Assembly (NCBI RefSeq): GCF_900142065.1
Contig: NZ_FSRJ01000003.1
Coordinates: 1 to 64,000, forward strand
DNA: 64,000 nt
Reading direction: 5' to 3'
Source: Agromyces cerinus subsp. cerinus
Lineage (GTDB): Bacteria; Actinomycetota; Actinomycetes; Actinomycetales; Microbacteriaceae
Shown here: positions 8,316-16,576 of the stretch, in pieces
Position numbering within the stretch: the first letter of the stretch is position 1
How the letters are laid out: each line of letters begins with the position of its first letter
Notes under the pieces: generated by a model
Told to the model about the DNA's origin: nothing
Databases searched by the model: none
What the model saw: the letters and a program-made list of their open reading frames with translations, nothing else
Position numbers and translations under genes: made by a program

Positions 8316-9623
8316 TCAGTCGGCGGCGACCGGAGGCGATGGAGTCGACGCCGACGCGGGATCCTGCTTCGGCGCGGCGATGCGGAACTCGGGGGCGCCG
8401 GACACGAGGAGCCAGGCGGGCAGCACGATGATGCAGAGCATCGGCAGGATCGTGATGTCGCCCGCGATCGCGACGGCGACGAATATCGAGATCCATCCGT
8501 CGCGGGTCACGACGAGGAGCACGCCGACCACGGCGCATCCGACGGCCAGGCCGAGCGGAAGCGACGGGATCAGGGCATGCCCGAGCATGCCGAGCGCCAC
8601 GCCGATGAAGGTCGCCGGGAAGACCCGACCGCCGCGGAACATCGCGCTCGCCGCGACGAGCAACGCGACGATCTTGATCCCCGCCATCGCGGCGAGCTGG
8701 CCCGCGTCGTACTTGTCGGGGTCCTGCAGCAGCTCGCCGACCTGATCGAGGCCCTTGAACATCGTGATGGGCCCGCCGAGCAGGCCGAGGAGTCCGAGCA
8801 ACAGGCCGCCGGCCGTCGCGACGATCACGGGATACCGCAGTGAGTGCATCGCCCGGTAGACGATCGGGAACGCTGCGAGCATCGCGAGTCCGATGACGAC
8901 CGCACCGACCGCCACGATGGTGCCGGTGAGCAGGTCGAGCGCCTGCGGAGCCCCGTAGACGGGGATGTCGAACGCGAACGCCGGCTGACCGAGCAGGCGC
9001 ATCGTGAACGAGCCGGCCCCGGCGGCGGCGAGCGGGAGGAAGAGCCGATCCCACAGGGCGCCGCCGGACTTCAGGGCGGCGACGATCCCCGTGAAGACGA
9101 GGGCCGCCGCCACCGGCGTGCCGAACAGCGCGCCGATCGTGCCGGACGCGGCGAGCAGCACGGTGAGCTGCATGGGCACGGAGGGCATCAGCCGCGCGAC
9201 CATCGCGACCATGATGGCCGTGTTCACGGCGATGATCGGGTTCTCGGGGCCGAGGCTCACTCCGCCCGCGAGGGCCAGCACCGTGACGATGACGAGGCTC
9301 GGCAGGTTCCCCAGCGGTTGCGGCGGCTCGACGAGCTCGGTCGTCGCCGAGTCGGAGCCGCCGTGCCCGGGCATGAACTGCAGCACGAGCCCCACCGCGA
9401 GACCGGTGAGGGTGAGCACGAGCACGATCCACCACCCCGACGGATCGACGCCGAGCGCACCGGGGATGCCATCCCACAGCGCCGAGTCGAGCACGGCCGC
9501 GACGCTGTTGAGCGCCCAGAGCACGAGCGCGGAGAGGACGCCGATCGCGAGTGCCGGGACGGCGAGGATGAGGAGTCGCTTGGGCGTGACCTCGGGGTCG
9601 CGCGGCGGGATGGCGAGGCTCAC
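8316..9623 (-). CDS. ClC-type voltage-gated chloride channel/antiporter family protein
   Basis: This 435-residue membrane protein has about ten hydrophobic helices and ClC motifs: a GHGGSDS segment near residue 85 (selectivity loop equivalent to GSGIP), GGVSLGPENPI near residue 120 (equivalent to the GREGP motif) and the FRGGRVFPA segment near residue 330 (equivalent to GxFxP). Departures from canonical motifs place it in the actinobacterial ion-channel branch whose transport mode (channel or H+ antiporter) is unclear. Its ATG lies 2 nt after the MscS stop, so both channels are made from one mRNA, which suggests a shared role in osmotic or ionic homeostasis. Confidence 0.87.
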   Translation of the reverse strand: MSLAIPPRDPEVTPKRLLILAVPALAIGVLSALVLWALNSVAAVLDSALWDGIPGALGVDPSGWWIVLVLTLTGLAVGLVLQFMPGHGGSDSATTELVEPPQPLGNLPSLVIVTVLALAGGVSLGPENPIIAVNTAIMVAMVARLMPSVPMQLTVLLAASGTIGALFGTPVAAALVFTGIVAALKSGGALWDRLFLPLAAAGAGSFTMRLLGQPAFAFDIPVYGAPQALDLLTGTIVAVGAVVIGLAMLAAFPIVYRAMHSLRYPVIVATAGGLLLGLLGLLGGPITMFKGLDQVGELLQDPDKYDAGQLAAMAGIKIVALLVAASAMFRGGRVFPATFIGVALGMLGHALIPSLPLGLAVGCAVVGVLLVVTRDGWISIFVAVAIAGDITILPMLCIIVLPAWLLVSGAPEFRIAAPKQDPASASTPSPPVAAD

Positions 9624-9625
9624 GG

Positions 9626-10447
9626 TCAGATCCTGTCTGCAGGGGTGAGGGGCGTGGCGGGCACATCGCTCGTGACCACTGCGTCGAATGAACGGGACGC
9701 CAGCGCGTCGGCGACGGCATCGACGACCGCGGAGCGCACGGCGACGCCGTGCAGCGGGTGGTGCCAGAACTGGAGGTGGAGCACGGTGCGCGTCGGCGTG
9801 CGTGCGATGGTGCGGATGACGAGCGGCTCATGACGATGCACTCCCGTCGCGGCGGTGGCCGCGTCGACGGCGGCCGAGCCGGCGTCGTCGACGGACGGCC
9901 CGCCGGGGGCGTTCGCGAGCCGCACCTCGACGGTGCTGCGGCGTGCACCGTGGGCGGAGTTGTTCACGAGCGGGTTCTGCAGCACGTCGGCGTTCGGCAG
10001 GTGCACGGTCTGCCCGTCCACGGTGCGCACGACGACCGCGCGGCCGTTCAGCTCCTGCACGATCCCGACGGTGCCGTCGCTCTCGATCTCGTCGCCGATC
10101 GCGATCGGCCGGCGGGTCTGCAGCACCACGCCCGCGGCGAAGTTGTCGGCGATGCCGCGCAGCACCAGCACGAGCACGACGCCGACGATGATCGCGACGG
10201 CGATGAGCGGCTGGATGGACGCACCGAAGAAACTGAGCGCGATGCCGACGCCGAGCAGGATGATCGCGTAGTTCACGACCCGCACGATGAGCGTCTGCAT
10301 CGCCGGAGTGAGCGCGGGCACCTTGGCGAGGAGGCTGCGGGTGGCCTTTCGGGCGAGCACGGCGAGCACCCAGGTCGCGATCGCCGTGAGCGCGGCGAAG
10401 CCGAGACTCCATCCATCGATGTCGAGCGATGCCACCCAGTCCGCCAC
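9626..10447 (-). CDS. Small-conductance mechanosensitive channel (MscS family)
   Basis: The 273-residue product has three N-terminal membrane helices and the MscS beta domain, with VVLVLVLRGIADNFAAGVVLQ as the pore-lining helix and adjoining loop, followed by RRPIAIGDEIE and VRTVDGQTVHLPNADVL. MscS proteins open on hypo-osmotic shock and release solutes. The start is taken as GTG at 10447 because GGGAGGGG stands at ribosome-binding distance; longer forms lack this. It is co-transcribed with the ClC-type gene 2 nt downstream. Confidence 0.9.
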   Translation of the reverse strand: MADWVASLDIDGWSLGFAALTAIATWVLAVLARKATRSLLAKVPALTPAMQTLIVRVVNYAIILLGVGIALSFFGASIQPLIAVAIIVGVVLVLVLRGIADNFAAGVVLQTRRPIAIGDEIESDGTVGIVQELNGRAVVVRTVDGQTVHLPNADVLQNPLVNNSAHGARRSTVEVRLANAPGGPSVDDAGSAAVDAATAATGVHRHEPLVIRTIARTPTRTVLHLQFWHHPLHGVAVRSAVVDAVADALASRSFDAVVTSDVPATPLTPADRI

Positions 10448-10625
10448 GGTTCCCCTCCCGATGCGAGAGTACCGGCGCGGGCGCCTCGCCGCGGGGATGC
10501 ACGCCGTCACGCAGTCACGGCCGCAGCAGCGCGCCATGTGGACGTGCGAGCACGCCACGCGATAGGTTCACCTCAGCGGCGCTCTATGGGGGGCGTTCAT
10601 TCACAGTGAAAGGCTGCACACGCAC

Positions 10626-11033
10626 ATGAGTTTTTGGGAAAATTTCTGGGAGCTGATCTGGTGGTTCGTCTGGGCGTTCGCGTTCATCGCCTACCTCTTC
10701 GCGCTCTTCGCGATCATCGGCGACCTGTTCCGCGACCAGAAGCTCAACGGCTGGTGGAAGGCGGTGTGGATCATCTTCCTGATCTTCGTGCCGTTCATCA
10801 CCGCGCTGGTGTACCTGATCGCCCGCGGCAACGGCATGGCCGAGCGCTCGCAGAAGGAGTACAAGCAGGCGCAGGCCGCGACCGACGCGTACATCCGTCA
10901 GACCGCCGGCTCCGCCAGCCCGTCCGATGAGATCGCGAAGGCCAAGGGCCTCCTCGACTCCGGCAGCATCACCCAGCAGGAGTTCGACCTCCTGAAGGCC
11001 AAGGCGCTCGCGCACCCCACGCAGACCGTCTGA
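10626..11033 (+). CDS. PLDc_N and SHOCT domain membrane protein
   Basis: This 135-residue protein has two membrane helices in its first 70 residues (a Trp/Phe-rich helix, then [26 protein letters not shown]), the PLDc_N (phospholipase D nuclease N-terminal) domain, and ends with a SHOCT module, [20 protein letters not shown]. The catalytic PLD part is absent, as is usual for these small proteins. Function is unknown. A clear paralogue sits at 56843-57238. It is monocistronic, with a strong terminator 20 nt after the stop. Confidence 0.85.
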   Translation: MSFWENFWELIWWFVWAFAFIAYLFALFAIIGDLFRDQKLNGWWKAVWIIFLIFVPFITALVYLIARGNGMAERSQKEYKQAQAATDAYIRQTAGSASPSDEIAKAKGLLDSGSITQQEFDLLKAKALAHPTQTV

Positions 11034-11052
11034 TTCCAGACCTGCAGCTGAG

Positions 11053-11080
11053 AGGGTCGGATGCTTCGGCATCCGACCCT
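11053..11080 (+). terminator. Rho-independent terminator after the PLDc_N-SHOCT gene
   Basis: AGGGTCGGATGC and GCATCCGACCCT form a perfect 12-bp stem closed by a TTCG tetraloop, followed by TTTCG. The loop and stem are ideal for an intrinsic terminator; the T-run is short, as usual in GC-rich actinobacteria. Confidence 0.88.
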
Positions 11081-11145
11081 TTCGCGTCTCCGGCACGCGT
11101 GCGGCGAGCTTCGGCTACCGGACGGGAACTGACCGGATGGGTCCG

Positions 11146-11151
11146 TAGCGT
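11146..11151 (+). promoter_or_regulatory. -10 box for a leaderless epoxide hydrolase transcript
   Basis: TAGCGT lies 7 nt before the ATG at 11159, so transcription would begin at or next to the start codon. No purine-rich ribosome-binding site is present. A good -35 box is not obvious. Confidence 0.5.
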
Positions 11152-11158
11152 CGCTTGC

Positions 11159-12313
11159 ATGACTCACGACAGCACCGAGATCCGACCCTTCCGCATCGAC
11201 ATCCCCCAGGCGCAGCTCGACGACCTGAACCGCCGCCTGGCCGACACGCGCTGGCCCGACGAACTGCCGGGCGTCGGTTGGTCGTACGGCACGCCGACGG
11301 GCTACCTGCAGGGGCTCGCCGACCACTGGCGAACCACGTTCGACTGGCGCGAGCACGAAGCGGCGCTCAACGGGTTCCCGCAGTTCACGACGACGATCGA
11401 CGGCCAGAACGTGCACTTCCTGCACGTGCGCTCCCCCGAGCCCGATGCCATGCCGCTCCTCATCACGCACGGGTGGCCGGGCTCGATCGTCGAGTTCATG
11501 AAGATCATCGGACCGCTCACCGACCCGCGCGCCCACGGCGGCGACCCTGCCGATGCCTTCCACGTCGTCGCCCCGTCGATGCCGGGCTTCGCGTTCTCGG
11601 GCCCGACCCACGAGGCCGGCTGGGACATGTCGCGGATCGCGCGAGCCTGGGCCGAGCTCATGGACCGGCTCGGCTACGAGCGCTACGGCGCCCAGGGCGG
11701 CGACACCGGCGCGGTCATCTCGCCGATGCTCGGACGGCTCGCCCCGGAGCACGTCGTCGGCGTGCACGTGAACGGCAGTCTCGGGTTCCCCTCGGGGGAT
11801 CCTGCGGAGTTCGCGGAGATGAGCGAGACCGAGCAGGCACGCCTCGCCGCCATGCAGCGGCAGATGGAGGAGGGCTCCGGCTACGCGGTCATCCAGTCGA
11901 CGCGGCCGCAGACGATCGGAGTCGGGCTCTCTGACTCGCCAGCCGCTCAACTCGCGTGGATCGTGGAGCGGTTCGCGGAGTGGACCGACCCCGCAGCCGA
12001 ACTGCCCGAGGACGCCGTCGACCTCGACCAGCTGCTCACGAACGTGAGCGTCTACTGGCTCACCGGCACCGCGACGTCGGCCGCCAGGCTCTACCGCGAG
12101 GGTCGCGCCAGCTGGGGTCGGGAGACTCCGCCGAGCCGCGTCCCGTCAGGGGTCGCGGTGTTCCCCGGAGACTTCGGAATCCGCGTGGTCGCCGAGCGCG
12201 AGAACAACGTGGTGCACTGGTCCGAGTTCGATCGCGGGGGCCACTTCCCGGCCATGGAGGTTCCCGATCTCCTCGTCGACGACGTCCGCACCTTCTTCCG
12301 CGGACTCCGCTGA
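11159..12313 (+). CDS. Epoxide hydrolase (alpha/beta hydrolase, EHN domain)
   Basis: The 384-residue protein starts with the epoxide hydrolase N-terminal domain ([24 protein letters not shown] near residue 10) and continues into an alpha/beta hydrolase fold with oxyanion-hole HGWPGS (104-109), nucleophile Asp182 in AQGGDTGA, and the catalytic His362 in RGGHFPAME. Such enzymes open epoxides to diols through an alkyl-enzyme ester. The start at 11159 is chosen because a TAGCGT -10 box ends 7 nt upstream, which implies a leaderless message. It is convergent with the DUF998 gene, 9 nt away. Physiological substrate unknown. Confidence 0.9.
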   Translation: MTHDSTEIRPFRIDIPQAQLDDLNRRLADTRWPDELPGVGWSYGTPTGYLQGLADHWRTTFDWREHEAALNGFPQFTTTIDGQNVHFLHVRSPEPDAMPLLITHGWPGSIVEFMKIIGPLTDPRAHGGDPADAFHVVAPSMPGFAFSGPTHEAGWDMSRIARAWAELMDRLGYERYGAQGGDTGAVISPMLGRLAPEHVVGVHVNGSLGFPSGDPAEFAEMSETEQARLAAMQRQMEEGSGYAVIQSTRPQTIGVGLSDSPAAQLAWIVERFAEWTDPAAELPEDAVDLDQLLTNVSVYWLTGTATSAARLYREGRASWGRETPPSRVPSGVAVFPGDFGIRVVAERENNVVHWSEFDRGGHFPAMEVPDLLVDDVRTFFRGLR

Positions 12314-12322
12314 GCGGGCCGT

Positions 12323-13510
12323 CTACTGCTGCGGCGACGCCACCCGGGCGGCCTGCGGGACCGGCGTCGCCGCGACATCCGTCGTCGACTGCCCGTGCAT
12401 CGCGCCGGTGTTGCGGAGGAAGACGATGATCCAGCTGAAGATCAGCACGGCTGCGACGAGCTCGACCGCGGTGAGGTTGTAGTACCCGGTCGCGAAGAAC
12501 ACGGCGAGCAGCACGATCACGCCGACGTAGACGTACCCGAGCAGGATGAACACCTTCGGCATCGACGGGATGAACCAGCGCAGCCCGATCACGAGCACGG
12601 CGTAGGCGACGGCCATGCCCGTCGCGACCGTGTTGTGCAGGCCGAAGAACTGGTCGACCGGGAAGATGCCGACGCAGGCGAGGAAGATGCCGATGAGGAT
12701 CATGCCGACGCGCACGATGGTGCGACCGCGCAGCTCGGCGCGCGTCGTCGTCGGCACCGCAGCCGTCGCATAGCGCGCGATGGTCGTGACGATCACGCCG
12801 GCGATGATGAGGGTCAGGTTGAAGGCGAGCGCCGAGATGTCGTTCGTCATGCCGAGCGCGCTCAGGTTCATCTGCCACCAGAGCGGATCGCTCGAGCTCA
12901 GCATGCTCGCGAGGGCGCCCACCACGAGGAAGAGGGCGAGCACGAACGAGAGCAGCATCGGCGTCAGGTGCGCCGCGGAGAGGAACACCGCGTAGGCGGT
13001 GACGGCCATGCCCACGCCCGCGAGCACGGCGCCGGGGATCGTGAAGACGACCGCGCCCTGGAAGCTCTGCTCGAGCAGGTCGGCGAGCCCGATCCAGCCG
13101 AGCAGCGCGATGAAGGCGTGGGCCAGTGCGATGGCGGTGAGGTCGAACCAGTGGATGCGCGCACCCGGCGCGTCGAGGCCCGGCAGCACGGCATCGGCGA
13201 AGCCCGCGGCGCTGCGCGTGCGCAGCGAGAGACGGCCGAGCAGGAAGGCGATGAGGGTGGCGATCGCCGAGCCGAATGCGACGAACTCGCCGAGCGAGCC
13301 CTTGCCGGCGATCGGCAGGTCCTTGCCCATGAACACGAACCAGGCGACGAGGCCACCGACGACGAAGACCGCTGCCCCGATGAGCAGGGCGATCGACTCG
13401 AGCGACTCGGCGTTCGCCGCCGGATGCCGCAGCACGCGCCCGATCGACGTCGGGGCGGGTGCGACGGGCGACGCCGAAGGGAAGTCGATGGTCGTGGTGT
13501 TGCGGCTCAC
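12323..13510 (-). CDS. DUF998 family multi-pass membrane protein
   Basis: The 395-residue protein has about ten hydrophobic helices spread over residues 40-370, with a hydrophilic N-terminus and a Gln/Ala-rich C-terminal tail. The pattern with a VDQFFGLHN segment resembles the DUF998 family; its function is unknown. The start is taken as GTG at 13510 because GAGGAG lies 6 nt upstream. No neighbouring gene shares its transcript clearly: the DUF2017 stop is 119 nt upstream and the convergent epoxide hydrolase ends 9 nt downstream. Confidence 0.7.
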   Translation of the reverse strand: MSRNTTTIDFPSASPVAPAPTSIGRVLRHPAANAESLESIALLIGAAVFVVGGLVAWFVFMGKDLPIAGKGSLGEFVAFGSAIATLIAFLLGRLSLRTRSAAGFADAVLPGLDAPGARIHWFDLTAIALAHAFIALLGWIGLADLLEQSFQGAVVFTIPGAVLAGVGMAVTAYAVFLSAAHLTPMLLSFVLALFLVVGALASMLSSSDPLWWQMNLSALGMTNDISALAFNLTLIIAGVIVTTIARYATAAVPTTTRAELRGRTIVRVGMILIGIFLACVGIFPVDQFFGLHNTVATGMAVAYAVLVIGLRWFIPSMPKVFILLGYVYVGVIVLLAVFFATGYYNLTAVELVAAVLIFSWIIVFLRNTGAMHGQSTTDVAATPVPQAARVASPQQ

Positions 13511-13629
13511 TGGCGCTCCTCGAGATGTGCACCGCGCGCGGGGCCGGCTGTGCCGGCGGCGACGGGGTGTTCCGGCATCAGCATGCCAGATGCCACCCGT
13601 GCCCCAGGAGCGACCCGCCCCTGCGACGC

Positions 13630-14121
13630 TCAGCCCTTGATCGGGTCGAGCACCTCGAGCATCGAGCCCTGCACGAACCCGGCCCATTCGTAGGCGGCGC
13701 GCAGGTAGTCGTCGCGCGTCTCGTCGGCATCGGCCTCGTCTTCGTCGACGATGCCGACCCGCTCGGCGAGGATGAGCCGCAGGTCGGTGAGGAAGGTCAG
13801 CCAGCCCCACGCCTCGGACTGGTCGAGCTCGATCTGCACGACGCCGCCGTGATCCTCGACCGCGGTGGCATCGCGCACCCGCTGGGCGGCCTGGCGCTTG
13901 CCGTCGACGAGGCTGTCGCGCGTGTAGCGGGTGTAGTCGTGCGCGGCATCGTGGTCGTCGGGGTACGCGTTCGGCAGCAGCCTGCCGAGGGCTGGGTCGT
14001 CGGCCTCGCCGAGCAGGAGCACCGAGTCGACCTGGTCGGCGAGCTCCGAGAGCAGCATCGCCTCTTCGGTCTCGAGCACGATGCGCACGCCCTCGCCGCC
14101 GCCCAGCCCTGCGACGATCAC
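13630..14121 (-). CDS. DUF2017 family protein
   Basis: This acidic 163-residue protein begins near VIVAGLGGGEGVRIVLETEE and has the family pattern LLPNAYPDDHDAAHDYTRYTRDSLVDGK. DUF2017 genes follow clpS in many actinobacteria, and here the GTG start at 14121 overlaps the clpS stop as GTGA. That coupling suggests a link with ClpS-dependent proteolysis, but no biochemical function is established. No membrane segment or catalytic motif is visible. Confidence 0.82.
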   Translation of the reverse strand: MIVAGLGGGEGVRIVLETEEAMLLSELADQVDSVLLLGEADDPALGRLLPNAYPDDHDAAHDYTRYTRDSLVDGKRQAAQRVRDATAVEDHGGVVQIELDQSEAWGWLTFLTDLRLILAERVGIVDEDEADADETRDDYLRAAYEWAGFVQGSMLEVLDPIKG

Positions 14122-14408
14122 GGCTCGACCCGCTCGACGGTGGCCTGCAGCCCGTAGCCGTGCATCGCCTGCGCATGCCGCTCCATGGCTTCGCGGTTGC
14201 CGGTGGCCACGGCGGCGCGCCCCTCGGTGTGCACGAGCAGCATGAGCCGCTCGGCCTCCGCACGCGCGAAGCCGAAGTAGCTGCGGAAGACGTAGCTCAC
14301 GTAGGTCATGAGGTTCACGGGGTCGTCCCACACGACCGTGCGCCAGGGCAGCTCGACCGAGGCGCGCACGGCGCCTTCGGTGTCGAGATGCTCGAGCGTC
14401 GAGGTCAT
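14118..14408 (-). CDS. clpS: ATP-dependent Clp protease adaptor ClpS
   Basis: The 96-residue protein has the ClpS core: PWRTVVWDDPVNLMTYVSYVF, with the DDP motif that lines the N-degron pocket, and LMLLVHTEGRAAVATGNREAMERHAQAMHGYGLQATVE. ClpS binds the ClpA/ClpC N-domain and delivers N-end-rule substrates. The ATG at 14408 overlaps the DUF817 stop (ATGA), and the DUF2017 gene follows with another overlap, so the whole series is translationally coupled. Length and motifs match actinobacterial ClpS. Confidence 0.95.
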   Translation of the reverse strand: MTSTLEHLDTEGAVRASVELPWRTVVWDDPVNLMTYVSYVFRSYFGFARAEAERLMLLVHTEGRAAVATGNREAMERHAQAMHGYGLQATVERVEP

Positions 14409-15355
14409 GCTCCAAGCCTGACACGATGTGCGCCCGCCCGCACCCCGTCGGCGTCGGCGGATGCCGGCGGACGCGGCGGGTACACGAGCGTCACCAGCAC
14501 GACCGAGATGATCATCAGCAGGAACCACGACACGAGCTTCGACGGCGACACGAGGTGCCAGCCGTCGAGCTGGTCGGGGTAGAGCCAGGCGCCCGCCCAC
14601 GTGCCGATGTTCTCGGCGAACCAGATGAACAGGGCGACGAGCAGGAAGCTCGCGAGCACCGGCATGCGCGGGGTGCGCCGCCAGACGCGGAAGTGCATCA
14701 CCGTCGGCCACCACACCACGACGACCGCCGCGACCAGCACCCAGCGCAGGTCGACGACGAAGTGGTGCGTGAAGAAGTTCGCATAGATCGCCACGGCGAC
14801 GACGACCGTGATCCAGCGCCGCGGGTACCGGGTGAACCCGAGGTCGAAGAGCCGGTACACCCGCACCATGTACGAGCCGACGGCCGCGTACATGAAGCCC
14901 GTGAAGAGCGGCACCCCGGCGATGCGCAGCACCCCGTCGCCGTCGTACGACCACGAGCCGACGTCGGTCTTGAAGATCTCCATCACGGTTCCCGTGATGT
15001 GGAACAGCACGATGACCCAGAGCTCGCGCCCCGACTCGAGACGCGTCGCGACCATCACGACCTGGATCACCACCGCGGCGATGGTGAGCGCGTCGTTGCG
15101 CGCGAGCACCGCGTCGTCGGGGTACCAGAGCCGCGCTGCGACGATCACGGCGAGCAGGGCCGCGCCGAACACGCAGGCCCAGGCCTGCTTCGCGCCGAAC
15201 ACGAGGAACTCGATGAGCCCGGCACGGATGCCGCGCTCCGACGCTCCCGCGAGCAGGCGATGCGCGCCGCGGTCGAGGGCCCGTTCGACCGGGGTGAGCT
15301 GCCGCTCGTGCCGGCTCGTGACGCCCTGCGCGGGGCCCGCTCCCCCGTCGGTCAC
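14405..15355 (-). CDS. DUF817 family integral membrane protein
   Basis: This 316-residue protein has about eight hydrophobic helices and DUF817-like motifs such as LIEFLVFGAKQAWACVFG, HITGTVMEIFKTDVGSWSY and VWLAENIGTW-like FIWFAENIGTWAGAWLYP. The family is uncharacterised. The GTG start at 15355 overlaps the methyltransferase stop (GTGA), and its own stop overlaps clpS (ATGA). The gene therefore sits in the middle of a coupled four-gene operon; no reason for pairing a DUF817 protein with ClpS is apparent from sequence. Confidence 0.85.
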   Translation of the reverse strand: MTDGGAGPAQGVTSRHERQLTPVERALDRGAHRLLAGASERGIRAGLIEFLVFGAKQAWACVFGAALLAVIVAARLWYPDDAVLARNDALTIAAVVIQVVMVATRLESGRELWVIVLFHITGTVMEIFKTDVGSWSYDGDGVLRIAGVPLFTGFMYAAVGSYMVRVYRLFDLGFTRYPRRWITVVVAVAIYANFFTHHFVVDLRWVLVAAVVVVWWPTVMHFRVWRRTPRMPVLASFLLVALFIWFAENIGTWAGAWLYPDQLDGWHLVSPSKLVSWFLLMIISVVLVTLVYPPRPPASADADGVRAGAHRVRLGA

Positions 15356-16473
15356 GCCGCCCGCCGTGAGGCCGTGACCGTGAACTTCGGGTTCCGGGCG
15401 ATCTGCCGGGTGCGCCCGACGACCCGCTCGAGGAGCGGCCGGTACCCGAGGTGCGAGTTCCACACGCACCAGAGCTCGCCTCCCGGGGCGAGCACGCGCG
15501 CGGCATCGGCGAAGAGGTGGGCGGCGATGCCGGTCGAGAGCGCCGCGTCGCTGTGGAACGGCGGGTTCAGCACGATGAGGCGCTCGCTCGCGTCGGCGAG
15601 CTCTTCGAGGCCGTCGGCCCTGGTGACGTGCACGCGGTCGGCGACCCCGTTGGCCTCGGCCGTCAGCCGAGCGGATGCCGCGGCCGACGCCGAACGATCG
15701 GTCGCCGTCACCCGCAGCCCGGGTCGCGTTCGCGCGAGCCACGACGCCACGACGCCCGTGCCGCACGCGAGATCGACGGCGGCCGCGGCATCCGGAACCG
15801 CGTCGCCGAGCTGATCGAGCAGGAACCGGGTGCCGATGTCGACCCCGGTGCCGGCGAAGACGCCGCCGTGCGCGACGACGGTGAGGCCGAGATCGTCATG
15901 ACGGGTGCTGCGCGGCCATCCGGGTTCCGTCGAGGGACGGGGCTCGCGCGCGAGGAGCACGCGCGACTTCTGCCGGGCGCGGCTCACGTCGAGTCGCCCG
16001 AAGCCGCCTCCGAGCACGTCGTTCATCGCGAGCGACATGTGCTTGATCCTGCCGCCCGCGACGACGACGACCTCGGGGTGCGCGTGCGCGGCGACGAGCT
16101 GCGACACCTCGTCGAGCCGGTCGAGCGATCGCGGCAGGCGCATGAGCACGAGCCGCGCGTCAGCGACGAGCTCCGGCCCGAGCGGCACGGTTCGCACCTC
16201 GCCTTCGAGGCCCAGCCGTGCCGCGTTCTCGGCGAGCGCGCGCTCCCCCGTCACCAGGTCCTGATGCACGCGGACGGACCGTGCGCCGGCATCCGCCGCG
16301 GCGAGCGCGAGCGCGCCGTAGGAGTCGTCGACGACGACGATCTCCCCGGCCCCCGCCTCTCGGATGAGCGTCGTCGCCTCGTCGAGGATCAGCCGATCCG
16401 CGGCATCCGATGCCTCGAGCCCCGGGCCCTCGACATCGGGGTGGCGCCGCAGGGAGCCGAGGTCGAAGGGCAT
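15352..16473 (-). CDS. RsmC/RlmG-type class I methyltransferase (probable rRNA guanine N2)
   Basis: The 373-residue protein has two Rossmann-like halves, as in RsmC and RlmG. The degenerate N-terminal half runs to about residue 185. The catalytic half has AVDLACGTGVVASWLA (motif I) and LIVLNPPFHSD, the NPPF motif of N2-guanine rRNA methyltransferases. By family it would methylate a ribosomal guanine; the site cannot be named from sequence. It heads the overlapping operon with DUF817, clpS and DUF2017. The ATG at 16473 is preceded on the minus strand by TACGCT 6 nt upstream, so the message may be leaderless. Confidence 0.85.
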   Translation of the reverse strand: MPFDLGSLRRHPDVEGPGLEASDAADRLILDEATTLIREAGAGEIVVVDDSYGALALAAADAGARSVRVHQDLVTGERALAENAARLGLEGEVRTVPLGPELVADARLVLMRLPRSLDRLDEVSQLVAAHAHPEVVVVAGGRIKHMSLAMNDVLGGGFGRLDVSRARQKSRVLLAREPRPSTEPGWPRSTRHDDLGLTVVAHGGVFAGTGVDIGTRFLLDQLGDAVPDAAAAVDLACGTGVVASWLARTRPGLRVTATDRSASAAASARLTAEANGVADRVHVTRADGLEELADASERLIVLNPPFHSDAALSTGIAAHLFADAARVLAPGGELWCVWNSHLGYRPLLERVVGRTRQIARNPKFTVTASRRAA

Positions 16474-16538
16474 GCCCCAAGCGTACGACGCGTCAAACCG
16501 ATGGCGGCGCCCTCTCCCGCTCGCGGCATCCGCCGGAC

Positions 16539-16558
16539 TAGCCTGTCGATTGTCGACA
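16539..16558 (+). promoter_or_regulatory. Promoter and palindromic operator candidate of the P-type ATPase gene
   Basis: A TAGCCT -10-like box (16539-16544) is followed immediately by the perfect inverted repeat TGTCGA-TTG-TCGACA (16544-16558), which would cover the transcription start. The ATG follows at 16577. This arrangement suggests repression by an unidentified dimeric regulator; no regulator gene is adjacent. Confidence 0.5.
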
Positions 16559-16576
16559 CGACTTCCGGGGGTTTGC

